This document shows, one piece after another, positions 52,676 through 61,607 of a stretch of DNA of 64,000 bases (position 1 is its first letter; each line of letters opens with the position of its first letter). Under the pieces are notes generated by a model. The model had not been told where the DNA came from. It saw only the letters and a program-made list of their open reading frames with translations, and did no database searches. Where the stretch lies: assembly GCF_000008185.1 (NCBI RefSeq), contig NC_002967.9, forward strand, positions 2,046,001 through 2,110,000, written 5' to 3'. Origin of the DNA: Treponema denticola ATCC 35405 (GTDB lineage: Bacteria > Spirochaetota > Spirochaetia > Treponematales > Treponemataceae). The translations under genes and the position numbers were made by a program.

Positions 52676-52721
52676 ATAACCAAAGAGCAGACCCAATTCT
52701 ACTCTTTGGTTATACTTTTCT
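52676..52721 (+). terminator. Terminator of the Asp-rich gene
   Basis: ATAACCAAAGAG (52676-52687) and CTCTTTGGTTAT (52702-52713) form a perfect 12-bp stem followed by a T-rich stretch. Confidence 0.9.
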
Positions 52722-52732
52722 TCCATTAGTTA

Positions 52733-52761
52733 TTGGATTAAATCAAAAATTAGTGTATAAT
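52733..52761 (+). promoter_or_regulatory. Promoter upstream of the 100-aa gene
   Basis: TTGGAT (52733-52738), a 17-nt spacer and TATAAT (52756-52761). It would give a leader of about 185 nt. Confidence 0.65.
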
Positions 52762-52767
52762 ATCCTA

Positions 52768-52952
52768 GGGTCGATTATACAAGTAAGATCGGCTTTATAT
52801 TGATTTGTTATGCTTTGCCTTCCCACTGGAATAGGCTTTTGATGTAACATTTTGCAATTAATGCTGTTTAAGATTTATTAATGCTTACTATTTTTATAGT
52901 CGTACAATAAGAAATTTAAATATTTATATAAGTATATTTAAAGGGAAGAATA
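52768..52952 (+). other. Structured leader or small RNA region
   Basis: No ORF. It has a GTCGAT/ATCGGC hairpin (52770-52793) and a GCCTTCC/GGAATAGGC hairpin followed by TTTT (52817-52841). It could be a 5' leader of the next gene or a short RNA that ends near 52841. I recognise no known riboswitch. Confidence 0.4.
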
Positions 52953-53255
52953 TTGCAAGAAATTAAAGAAGGCTTTATAAAAACAAGCGAATTGCCCGTT
53001 AAAACCTTGACTGCAGAACAAAAGGCAAAACTAAACCTTCGAGGTAATGAACTTTATAATAAAAAGGACATAGCTGCTGCAGAAAGGATTTTTATTACAA
53101 CCGGCTATTCGGACGGCCTTGTAAGAATAGGCGACTACTACGCAAACCGAAATGAACACCTAAAAGCATTAAAATTTTATCATCTGGCTCATAATACCAA
53201 CAAAGAAGGTATTTTGCTGGATAAGTTGGCAGAAATTATACGTATGCTTATTTAA
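52953..53255 (+). CDS. Small TPR-like helical protein
   Basis: 100 aa from a TTG start with AAAGGGAAG upstream. LNLRGNELYNKKDIAAAERIF and GLVRIGDYYANRNEHLKALKFYHLAH are two TPR-like helical pairs. No signal peptide. It precedes the larger TPR gene by 55 nt on the same strand, so they may work together. The function is unknown. Confidence 0.75.
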   Translation: MQEIKEGFIKTSELPVKTLTAEQKAKLNLRGNELYNKKDIAAAERIFITTGYSDGLVRIGDYYANRNEHLKALKFYHLAHNTNKEGILLDKLAEIIRMLI

Positions 53256-53310
53256 AATTTGCATCGTTTAATTAATTTTAGATGTACGTACACGTATTTA
53301 TGGAGGATTA

Positions 53311-54564
53311 ATGTCAGACATCAAACATGAAAAAAAGTTAGCCAATATGGACACTCCCGGTGAGACTACAAAAAGTTTCGAAAACAAATTAGATGAAGAG
53401 ATTCCTGACATTGAGGAATCTGATTTTATAAATAGTCCGCCCTTTAGCGATGAGATATTCAGCCCGGAGGATTCAAAACAGGTAGAAATATCCGAACTTT
53501 CAAAGCAGGCCTACTCCCTTTTAAAAGGCAACAGTATTACTGAAGCGATCAATGTTTTTAAAAAAATATTGGAACTGGATCCCACAAATAATTATGCGCT
53601 GGTAGGCTTAGGTGATGCAGAGCGCAAAAACAATAAATTCAATGAAGCAATAAAATTTTACAAACAATGCCTTGAACATCATCCCAGCAATAACTATGCT
53701 CTTTTCGGTCTTGCAGACTGCTACAAGTCAATGAACCAATTTCCAAGGGCCATAGCTATCTGGGAAGAATACCTTAAGTTTGATGATAAAAATATTACCG
53801 TATTAACCCGAGTAGCCGACGCTTACCGAAAGACCAAGGAATTTGAAAAGGCAGAAAAGCTTTATCAAAAAGTGTTGGAAAAATCCCCGAAAAACGCTTA
53901 CGCCTTAATAGGCTTGGGTCACCTAAATTACGACTTTAAAAAATATCGGGAAGCCCTCGTATACTGGGAAAAGGTAATGGAATCGAGCGGAGAATTGGTA
54001 GATATACGTATCTTGACATCTATTGGAAACTGTTACCGAAAAATGAAGCTCTTTGACCGAGGTGTATATTATTTTGAAAGAGCCCTTGAACGCTCACCCG
54101 ATAATTTTTACGGCCTCTTCGGTTTGGCTGACTGTTACAGAGGTTTAAACCAGCAATATAACTCCATAGTATACTGGAAAAAAATACTTGAACTTGATCC
54201 TAACAACAAGGTCATTTTAACGCGAATAGGCGATGCCTACCGCAGCATGAATGACTTTGAAAAAGCAAAGGAAAGCTATCAAAAGGCTCTTGATATAGAC
54301 TTTGATTCGTACGCAATGCTAGGCCTTGCAATATTGTGCAAGCTGCAGCAAAAATACGATCAGGCTATTACTACCCTAACCCATCTTAAAGATACCGGAG
54401 ATACAAATTATAATTATAGGGTATATCTTGAACTTGCCCAGTGCTATATAGAAAAAAAGGAAAAGCAAAAAGCTATAGAAACTTTAATAGATTTCCAAAA
54501 ACTTGGAATTAAAAATCAAACGGTTTCAGATCTCCTGTTTGAGCTGACAAAAAATGACCATTAA
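53311..54564 (+). CDS. TPR-repeat protein
   Basis: 417 aa with TGGAGG upstream. An acidic, unstructured N-terminus (about 1-65) is followed by nine or ten TPRs (ALVGLGDAERKNNKFNEAIKFYKQCLEHHP and similar). No signal peptide or TM helix is seen, so it is probably cytoplasmic or membrane-associated through partners. Its last codons overlap the start of rlmN by 11 nt, which indicates co-translation. Confidence 0.85.
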   Translation: MSDIKHEKKLANMDTPGETTKSFENKLDEEIPDIEESDFINSPPFSDEIFSPEDSKQVEISELSKQAYSLLKGNSITEAINVFKKILELDPTNNYALVGLGDAERKNNKFNEAIKFYKQCLEHHPSNNYALFGLADCYKSMNQFPRAIAIWEEYLKFDDKNITVLTRVADAYRKTKEFEKAEKLYQKVLEKSPKNAYALIGLGHLNYDFKKYREALVYWEKVMESSGELVDIRILTSIGNCYRKMKLFDRGVYYFERALERSPDNFYGLFGLADCYRGLNQQYNSIVYWKKILELDPNNKVILTRIGDAYRSMNDFEKAKESYQKALDIDFDSYAMLGLAILCKLQQKYDQAITTLTHLKDTGDTNYNYRVYLELAQCYIEKKEKQKAIETLIDFQKLGIKNQTVSDLLFELTKNDH

Positions 54565-55597
54565 AAAGTATAAAACAGCTCTTTCGGGAATGTTTCCTGA
54601 AGAAATTCAAAGCTTTTGCGGTCTAAAAGAAAAATTCAGAGCCCAACAAATTTTTCATTGGATAGCTTCGGGAGTAAACAGCTTTGATGAAATGACAAAT
54701 CTGTCATTCGATATGCGCTCTAAACTAAAAAACGATTTTTCTCTGTTTTCGACAAAAATAAAAGAAGCATTAAAGGACAAAGACGGTACAATTAAACTGG
54801 CTGTAGAGCTTTATGACGGCTCAGTCATAGAAACCGTATTACTGACAGATAAAGCAAAAAGAAAAACAGCCTGTGTTTCATGTCAGGCAGGCTGCCCGAT
54901 GAAATGCGCTTTTTGTAAGACCGGACAGATAGGCTTTTTAAGAAATCTTTCGGCTTCAGAAATCGTAGAACAATTTTTACATTTGGAAAGAGAAGCAGGC
55001 AGTTTGGATAATATAGTCTTTATGGGGATGGGAGAGCCCATGTTGAATTTACCGGAAATAGATAAGGCAATAAACATTCTTGCCCATCCTAAAGGAAGAA
55101 ATCTTTCCAAAAGGCGCATAACAATTTCAACCTCAGGTCTATGCAAGGGAATCTATGAGATGGCAGATAAGGGGCCTGAAGTACGCCTTGCCGTATCATT
55201 GACAACTGCTGACGAAACATTAAGATCAGAGCTTATGCCTATCACTAAAACAAACAGCCTTGACGAATTAAAGCAAGCAATAAAATACTTTAATTCAAAA
55301 TCAAATAAGAGAGTAACCTTAGAGCTCGCCCTTATGAAGGGACTTAATACCGATAAAAAGGCAGCTCAAGAGGTCATAGAATTTGCAAAAGGTCTTGAGT
55401 GCTTTATAAATTTAATACCTTGGAATCCTGTAGAAGGCTTGAATTTTAAAACTCCATCTGAAACGGAAGTCCGTACTTTTGAGACTTATCTAAAGAAGGC
55501 CGGCTTAAATATAAGCACACGGCAAAAAAGAGGTCAAAGCATAGGAGGAGCCTGCGGTCAACTAGGATCCACAGCAGCAAGATCCAATCGGTTCTAA
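54554..55597 (+). CDS. rlmN: Dual-specificity 23S rRNA/tRNA (adenine C2) methyltransferase RlmN
   Basis: 347 aa. Radical SAM motif CPMKCAFC (near residue 115), GMGEPMLN, the N-terminal FRAQQIFHWI domain and the C-terminal catalytic Cys in GGACGQLG are all present. RlmN methylates A2503 of 23S rRNA and A37 of tRNAs by a two-cysteine mechanism. It overlaps the preceding TPR gene and ends tail to tail with the GGDEF-EAL gene with a 4-bp overlap. Confidence 0.95.
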   Translation: MTIKKYKTALSGMFPEEIQSFCGLKEKFRAQQIFHWIASGVNSFDEMTNLSFDMRSKLKNDFSLFSTKIKEALKDKDGTIKLAVELYDGSVIETVLLTDKAKRKTACVSCQAGCPMKCAFCKTGQIGFLRNLSASEIVEQFLHLEREAGSLDNIVFMGMGEPMLNLPEIDKAINILAHPKGRNLSKRRITISTSGLCKGIYEMADKGPEVRLAVSLTTADETLRSELMPITKTNSLDELKQAIKYFNSKSNKRVTLELALMKGLNTDKKAAQEVIEFAKGLECFINLIPWNPVEGLNFKTPSETEVRTFETYLKKAGLNISTRQKRGQSIGGACGQLGSTAARSNRF

Positions 55598-58500
55598 TAC
55601 AAAGAGAAAACCCTGTTTAACTCCTGTATTCTTTCTTCGGGTATGGGAGTAATATCAAAAGACGGCTTTGCAAAAAAGTAACCTTGGAACAAGTCTACAC
55701 CGAACCGCAGCAATACGTCTATCTCATCTATTGTTTCAACACCTTCGGCCAATATTATTATATCTCTTTTCTTTGCATATGAAACAAGGTTTTCCAATAC
55801 ATTTTGCTTATCAAGACTCTTATGGACATCCCTTACTATGGACATATCTATCTTTACCAAATTAGGCGATAAGAATAAAAGAGATGACTCGTTACTATAA
55901 CCGCTTCCGAAGTCGTCAATTGCAACCATTGCATTCCAATTACGGATTCTTTCGTTTTTTAGATCATAAAAGTTTGTGTTAAGAGGCTCGGATTCCGTAA
56001 TTTCCAAAACAATATTTGAAAGATAAGGCTTAAATTTTTCCTCAAATTCGAAGAATTTGGCATCCGATAAAACTTGAGAGCTTATAGTATTTAAAAATAT
56101 TTTCGTATCTTTAGATATTTCTCCTCTTTCTATCTTTTTAACAAAGGTATCCATTGCTCCAAAAAAAGTAAGCTCTTCAAGTTTATGCAGCTTTGACTGG
56201 GCCTTAGCAAGACGCAATATATCCTCAGGGCTTTTAAATTCAGGAGCAGACGAACGCATCAGCATTTCATATCCGTAAATATCTCCGGTACCGGAAGTAA
56301 CAATCGGCTGCAAAGCATATTCTATAAGATTTCTGTCAAGCATCTGATTAAGAGCTTCCGTACCATGGATCATTATATAATTCTTTTTATAAACATCCAA
56401 ATTGAATTCATGTAAAGAGCCCTTAAACGAATGTTTTACGTCATACATTGCAAAATCGGCATATCGGACCAAATCGGCCTGATTATCTGCATCGTAAGGA
56501 TACCAAGCTAAGCCGGCCGAGACTCGGAGCTTTGACGTCTCTCCATTAGGGAGAGTGATGGGAGTCTCCTGTATATCCTTCCAAAAAGCGGTCAAAATAA
56601 GCTTAATTTCATCAGGCGTCGAAAAGGTGTAAAAGAAGCTATAAAACTCATCCCCTGAGCGCCTGCAAACAAGACAGCGCTCTTGTTGCAGCATGGCAAG
56701 CTTTTTTCCAAACGCCATAAGATGAGTATCTCCATAAGCATGTCCGAAAGAATCGTTTAAATATTTTAGGTTATCAAGATCCCACATAACAAGGGCACAG
56801 ATACCTAAATGTTTTTGCTTAAATACTTCGGTTATCTTTCTGTCAAAAGCCGCTCTATTGTAGAGGCCGGTAAGTTCATCATAATTCATTTGAAGTTCAA
56901 GCTTTTTGCGGTCTTCAACTTCCTTTGTAATATCGAGTGCTATACCTAAGATTTTGTCGTTTTCCTTCGTCTGCATAAACCTAATCCAGCGGACCTTTCC
57001 ATGTTCCCCTGTAGGTATAGCATAGATGGTTTTTGTATCATCCTTTGAATTTATATAATACTCATAATGATCCAACAATTTATAAAACTCGTCCGTATTC
57101 AAAACGGAATCGCCTGAATATTTTTGAATATTAAATAATTTAAACCAAATCGAGTTGCAAAAAACGGTCCCCATCAAGATATTGTGCTCAAAAACGCCTA
57201 TAGGAACCTGAAGCTTTTCTATAATCGTAGAAACCCGTGAAGCCGCATTAAAAACACTGGCACTTAATTTTTCTATTGCAACAATCAGAGTATCTATTTC
57301 CGCTATATTCATTTTTTCGATACTCAGCATCTTTTTGGGATCACTGTTTTGCAGCTTTAGTACAACCTTTGTAAACATACTGGAAATATGTTGACTCGAC
57401 AAGTAAGAACCGGCTAAAAACAAAAAACCCGAAACAAGGACAGACTGCCAAAATATTTTCTTTAATGTTACCGAAAATGAAAGTACACTTGCCTCGGGAG
57501 CCAGACCTATCAACACCCATTCTTGATTTTCGTACATTCCGTTACGTTGATAAAGATGAAAGGGTTCTATGGCCAAACAATATCTCTCCGTAAATATTGA
57601 ACCCTTATCGATACTATAAACATTTTTATAGTCGGTTTGTTCAACCTCAAAGGCAGGAATATGGCCGGCATTCAAATTACTTGCAATGCTGTTAAAAACT
57701 ATAGGCAAAAAAGTTCCGGCATTCTTATCTACATCATGGACGGCTATACAATACATTCCCTTTTTATAAATATCAAGCTCATCGAAGTCTAAAAAGCTCT
57801 GAATATATCTTGCCGAAAGATCTATACCTAGGACCCCGTAAATTTTCCCTTTTTCATCCTTTATCGGAATGGAGTATGTAATCACCTCATCACTTAAAGT
57901 ATCCGGTCTAAATAAAGTATTCCAAAAAGCAAGATTTTTAGCAGGTTCATTAGGATATTCTAGAGCGGCAGCAATAGGCGCATTAAAATACCTATAAAAA
58001 ATATCCCGGCTGTTAGGCGAAATAGTAAAGAAAGGAGACCAATCAACTCCTAAGGCAATATTATGATTTTGCACAACCTCTGACGGACCTCTCGATATAA
58101 CGATGTCCTCATTGCTTAAAGAATAGGAAGAAGGGTCTTCATTTCTTACATATAAGCCGGGATAAAAAAATTCGTCTTTTTTTGCAATAGGACTTGGCGC
58201 ATCAATAACCAAAAAGACACCCGTAACATAGTTCCGTCTTATGGTATATATAAGCTGAGGCAGAAGTGTATCGAGAATACTGTTTTGCAAGTCATGATTA
58301 TCTGCAAGCTGATAAAGCTCAATATTATTACGGGACAATTCTGCCCGGATTACCTTCAAAACTTTTTCATGCAAATCCGTAATTCTTGTCCACCTATTGG
58401 ACATTTCATTTTCGATAAGCATTTTGCGGTTTAAAACCTTTTCACTTAAAACTCCATAAGCATTATCGCCGGATTTTTTAAGGATATCGGAGCTTAAAAA

Positions 58501-58608
58501 CATCGTCATCATTACCGCAGCCTGAAGAACAAATACAAAAAGCATGGGAACCAAAAGGCGTGACAAAATGGAAGTAGAATATCTTCGAGTATCTTTACTT
58601 TTTTTCAT
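55594..58608 (-). CDS. Membrane-bound dCache-PAS-GGDEF-EAL cyclic-di-GMP enzyme
   Basis: 1004 aa. TM helix near 18-38, a periplasmic Cache-like sensor (about 40-375), TM helix near 385-405, a PAS-like region (about 455-560), then GGDEF and EAL. The GGDEF domain has DLDNLKYLNDSFGHAYGD and the active loop RRSGDEF (first Gly is Ser). The EAL domain keeps YEML, NTISS, EITESE, DDFGSGYSN, VKIDMS, AEGVET and FQGYFF, so phosphodiesterase activity is likely. Both activities are possible. The next upstream gene is a solute-binding lipoprotein, so the sensor may respond to its ligand. Confidence 0.92.
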   Translation of the reverse strand: MKKSKDTRRYSTSILSRLLVPMLFVFVLQAAVMMTMFLSSDILKKSGDNAYGVLSEKVLNRKMLIENEMSNRWTRITDLHEKVLKVIRAELSRNNIELYQLADNHDLQNSILDTLLPQLIYTIRRNYVTGVFLVIDAPSPIAKKDEFFYPGLYVRNEDPSSYSLSNEDIVISRGPSEVVQNHNIALGVDWSPFFTISPNSRDIFYRYFNAPIAAALEYPNEPAKNLAFWNTLFRPDTLSDEVITYSIPIKDEKGKIYGVLGIDLSARYIQSFLDFDELDIYKKGMYCIAVHDVDKNAGTFLPIVFNSIASNLNAGHIPAFEVEQTDYKNVYSIDKGSIFTERYCLAIEPFHLYQRNGMYENQEWVLIGLAPEASVLSFSVTLKKIFWQSVLVSGFLFLAGSYLSSQHISSMFTKVVLKLQNSDPKKMLSIEKMNIAEIDTLIVAIEKLSASVFNAASRVSTIIEKLQVPIGVFEHNILMGTVFCNSIWFKLFNIQKYSGDSVLNTDEFYKLLDHYEYYINSKDDTKTIYAIPTGEHGKVRWIRFMQTKENDKILGIALDITKEVEDRKKLELQMNYDELTGLYNRAAFDRKITEVFKQKHLGICALVMWDLDNLKYLNDSFGHAYGDTHLMAFGKKLAMLQQERCLVCRRSGDEFYSFFYTFSTPDEIKLILTAFWKDIQETPITLPNGETSKLRVSAGLAWYPYDADNQADLVRYADFAMYDVKHSFKGSLHEFNLDVYKKNYIMIHGTEALNQMLDRNLIEYALQPIVTSGTGDIYGYEMLMRSSAPEFKSPEDILRLAKAQSKLHKLEELTFFGAMDTFVKKIERGEISKDTKIFLNTISSQVLSDAKFFEFEEKFKPYLSNIVLEITESEPLNTNFYDLKNERIRNWNAMVAIDDFGSGYSNESSLLFLSPNLVKIDMSIVRDVHKSLDKQNVLENLVSYAKKRDIIILAEGVETIDEIDVLLRFGVDLFQGYFFAKPSFDITPIPEERIQELNRVFSLY

Positions 58609-58619
58609 TATAACTCCAA

Positions 58620-60098
58620 CTATTTTAAATCAAATAACCGTTTTTCAAGTTCTTTTAACCACTCCTCAAAAACATTATCGTTAAGAAATTCATCTACGGC
58701 TTCTTTATGAGTTTTTCCGGCCTGAATCTTTTCAAGTACCTTAGCCCTATCTCTTTTTGCCCTTTCTTGAAGTAGGTCTGCAAGAATATTCCTCGCCTTA
58801 TCCGAATTCTTAAAAGCCGGCTGAAAATAAAGGTCTAAGGATTTCATTGTTTCCATACTTATCTTAAGAGCATCCTGCATTACAGGCAAAATACAGGTAT
58901 CGTCAGTGCAAAAAGCCGCTGTCAGGGATTCGGTTTCAAGTTCTTTTTTCTTGACAGGCAGATAACCCGTAGAAACTGCAAATTCGGAATATTTTTGCAT
59001 CTCGGTAAACCATTTTAAAAATAGAACAGCGGCGGTCTCCCGTTTTATATCGCTTTTTAGTACGGCCATACCGGCTCCCTGCTGAACAATGGTTTTACGC
59101 TTTGCATTTCTAAAATGAGGAATGGGTAAGACATCTAAGTCAATAAAAGTAGAATTACCCGCAGAATCCATAACCTTAGCCGGCAAATATATTGCGGATG
59201 AAGTTGAAGTTACACAGGAAATGATGTCTCCGGTTTTTAAATCATCAGCCCTAAACCTGCCCTTTGCAGTAAAAAAACCTTTGACAAACGGAACATAATA
59301 ATTATCCCAACAGGTACGCAAGGTTTTCTTATCCAAGACAAACTCAACATCACCGTTTTCCAATACATTGAAAATACTGTTGCCGAGTTCATAAGTACCG
59401 ACTAAAATATAGTTACTCAAGGCATCCCGCCCAAAAAAAGGCTTACCGTCATTAGGTTCTGCAGTTAATGAGTCGGTCCACTTATAATATAATTCTGCAA
59501 CCTTTACCAGGCCCTCCCATGTAACTAAATCGCGGTAAGAAACACCCATAGCTTCGGCAAAAGGGGTCCATGCAGTCTTATTTAAAACAAAAACCTCGGT
59601 AGCCTTTGCAACGGGAAAAAGTTTTATTTCGTCTTTTACTCCAAAACCGGAGGAATATAAAAAACTTTTTACATATTCGTCTTTTTCTTTTTCGGTAAAA
59701 AAATCCGCTAAATCCAACAAAAGATCTTGTTGGTTGAAATCATAGGCCGTATCGGGATAGGCCGAAAAAATATCGGGGATTTCATCTGCTCCAAGTTTTT
59801 GAGAAAGTGCATCTGCTAAGAATGAAGATATTTCGCTTGCATTTCCTGCTCTTCTGATACTCCTGACATAAACCCCGTATTTTGCCCCCTCGGAAGCATT
59901 AAAATTATCTATAAGATTGTCAAATTTTTCTTTTTGAGTGGCACCATAATAATGCCAAATATTTATAGTAATAGGCTCACTTTTATTTAAAACTTTATCG
60001 ATATCATACTTACCGGAATTACCTTCAGATACACTTCGATTACATGAACTTATAAGCAAATAAACAATACAAAAAACGAAAAGCTTCAATATTTTCAT
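58620..60098 (-). CDS. Extracellular solute-binding lipoprotein (family 1, sugar type)
   Basis: 492 aa from the ATG at 60098 with GAGG upstream; a TTG one codon before is less likely. The lipobox is LLISSC with Cys near residue 18. ITINIWHYYGATQKEKFDNLIDNFNAS and LFPVAKATEVFVLNKTAW are typical of SBP family 1 proteins that bind sugars. No transporter genes are adjacent. It is followed by the GGDEF-EAL protein after 11 nt, which suggests a sensory role in which the ligand-bound protein contacts the Cache domain. Confidence 0.88.
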   Translation of the reverse strand: MKILKLFVFCIVYLLISSCNRSVSEGNSGKYDIDKVLNKSEPITINIWHYYGATQKEKFDNLIDNFNASEGAKYGVYVRSIRRAGNASEISSFLADALSQKLGADEIPDIFSAYPDTAYDFNQQDLLLDLADFFTEKEKDEYVKSFLYSSGFGVKDEIKLFPVAKATEVFVLNKTAWTPFAEAMGVSYRDLVTWEGLVKVAELYYKWTDSLTAEPNDGKPFFGRDALSNYILVGTYELGNSIFNVLENGDVEFVLDKKTLRTCWDNYYVPFVKGFFTAKGRFRADDLKTGDIISCVTSTSSAIYLPAKVMDSAGNSTFIDLDVLPIPHFRNAKRKTIVQQGAGMAVLKSDIKRETAAVLFLKWFTEMQKYSEFAVSTGYLPVKKKELETESLTAAFCTDDTCILPVMQDALKISMETMKSLDLYFQPAFKNSDKARNILADLLQERAKRDRAKVLEKIQAGKTHKEAVDEFLNDNVFEEWLKELEKRLFDLK

Positions 60099-60159
60099 CA
60101 AGTGCCTCGTATGCTATATTTTACCATATCATGTTTAGAATTGCAAGCATTTACAAAAA

Positions 60160-60825
60160 CTATGTATTCTTTTTTATTTTAACATAACCCAAAGAAACCA
60201 ATTCACTGTAAATAGGTTTGAAACTTATATCATATCCGTAAGTTGCTGCAAAAACAGCAACATAAAACGAATCTGCAGAAGGATTACTCGAGGATTGAAC
60301 ATCATAATCTCCGTGTTTTGCAGCAGTGAACTCTTCACCAAATTGACGTAAAACCTTACCTTGTGTTGTTCCGGCTATATCAAAATCATTAGAAAGGGAG
60401 TTAACAGTCTCAAGACGGAATTTTACAAGGCGATCATTAGCGGGGCTGGCAACCGGAGCTAAAACAATAGGTCTATCTTGATAGGAATGCCCCTGATATG
60501 TTAACAGCTTATAATTATAAGACGACAAAAGATAATTAACGGAGTTGGCAGGATTTGACTCATTATATTGCACTATATTTTTTATCAGATTTTTACAATC
60601 GGTTTCCGATTCATAAATACGGTAATACACTTCAAAGCCCAAAAACTCACCAATACCCCAATTTTTTTTATCTGAGGTTTCAAACTCAAAATACATCAGA
60701 GCAGGATCAGTGTGTCCTGTAGGACTATGAGTTAATTTTGGAGGCTCCAAATAAACAATATCGTCTATACCGCAGGAGAAAAAAATAAAAATACTTAATA
60801 AACATAATAGTTTTTTCCCAAGCAT
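60160..60825 (-). CDS. Putative lipoprotein of unknown function
   Basis: 221 aa from the ATG at 60825, preceded by AGAGG; the upstream in-frame ATG at 60906 would add residues from the overlapping previous gene. The lipobox is FIFFSC. The mature part (beginning GIDDIVYLEPPKLTHSP) has Tyr-rich, beta-type sequence with no motif I recognise. It follows the TPR membrane protein on the same strand. Confidence 0.75.
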   Translation of the reverse strand: MLGKKLLCLLSIFIFFSCGIDDIVYLEPPKLTHSPTGHTDPALMYFEFETSDKKNWGIGEFLGFEVYYRIYESETDCKNLIKNIVQYNESNPANSVNYLLSSYNYKLLTYQGHSYQDRPIVLAPVASPANDRLVKFRLETVNSLSNDFDIAGTTQGKVLRQFGEEFTAAKHGDYDVQSSSNPSADSFYVAVFAATYGYDISFKPIYSELVSLGYVKIKKNT

Positions 60826-60877
60826 ATGACCTCTGTTAAGGACAAACCGGCACATACCGAATTTATCCTTAAATAAC

Positions 60878-61606
60878 TTACTGTTTATCGTTTCCTTTAA
60901 GAACAATTATACGGGATTTTGCAAGAAGAGCCCATTCATTTTGAGGGTATTTTTCCAAAAGCCTATTATAAGAAAGGATGGCGTCTTCTTTTTTTGACAA
61001 GGCTTCATACAGACGGCCCGTATTAAAAAGCGCCCTGGGAATCAGCGGAAAATTTTCAACCTTTGAGGCTCGTTCGTAATAAGCGAGGGCTTTCTCTTTA
61101 TCTCCTAACTCATCGGCACAAGCTGCGGCATTAAAAGAGGCAACTCCTTCTACATAAGAATTTTTTACGGCTTTTGCTGCAAGTTCATAGAATTTTAAAG
61201 CATCTTCATACATTTTTCGCTGAAAATAAATTTCGGCTATCGTCGTATTTGCCCTAAAGCCCGCATAGGAAGAAGAATATTTAGAACCAAGGGTTTTTAA
61301 TTCTTCAATAGCCTTGTCCTCAGCTTCTTTTACAGCTGCAGAAACAGTTTTTTCGTTATTCTCGGCGTCATCTTCAGATGAAGGATTTTTAGCCCGATCT
61401 TCCCGTTTAAAGTCTTCAAGCTCATAAATAACTTTCTCAACGCTTGTTACCGAAGTTTTCTTGGAATTTTCACCGATTACAAACCAAACAATAATACCGG
61501 CAACGGCAACCAGAATACAAACCACAATGCCAAGCACTATTTTTCTATATTGGGCTAAAAAATCGTTGATTTTCTGTGCCAAATCTTTATTTTCTTCCAA
61601 AACCAT
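60878..61606 (-). CDS. Membrane-anchored TPR protein (YfgM/BamD-like layout)
   Basis: 242 aa with AAGGAG upstream. A cytoplasmic N-terminus, one TM helix (IVLGIVVCILVAVAGIIVWFVI), an acidic, Lys/Glu-rich segment and a C-terminal TPR domain (SYAGFRANTTIAEIYFQRKMYEDALKFYELAA and following). The layout resembles YfgM-type ancillary SecYEG/periplasmic chaperone proteins. It begins one base after the stop of the sigma-54 regulator. A role in envelope protein handling is an inference. Confidence 0.8.
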   Translation of the reverse strand: MVLEENKDLAQKINDFLAQYRKIVLGIVVCILVAVAGIIVWFVIGENSKKTSVTSVEKVIYELEDFKREDRAKNPSSEDDAENNEKTVSAAVKEAEDKAIEELKTLGSKYSSSYAGFRANTTIAEIYFQRKMYEDALKFYELAAKAVKNSYVEGVASFNAAACADELGDKEKALAYYERASKVENFPLIPRALFNTGRLYEALSKKEDAILSYNRLLEKYPQNEWALLAKSRIIVLKGNDKQ

Positions 61607-61607
61607 T

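Noticed and set aside
52427..52726. A His/Arg/Asn-rich protein on the minus strand
   Set aside because: It is the antisense frame of the Asp-rich gene; the promoter, ribosome-binding site and terminator all fit the plus strand.
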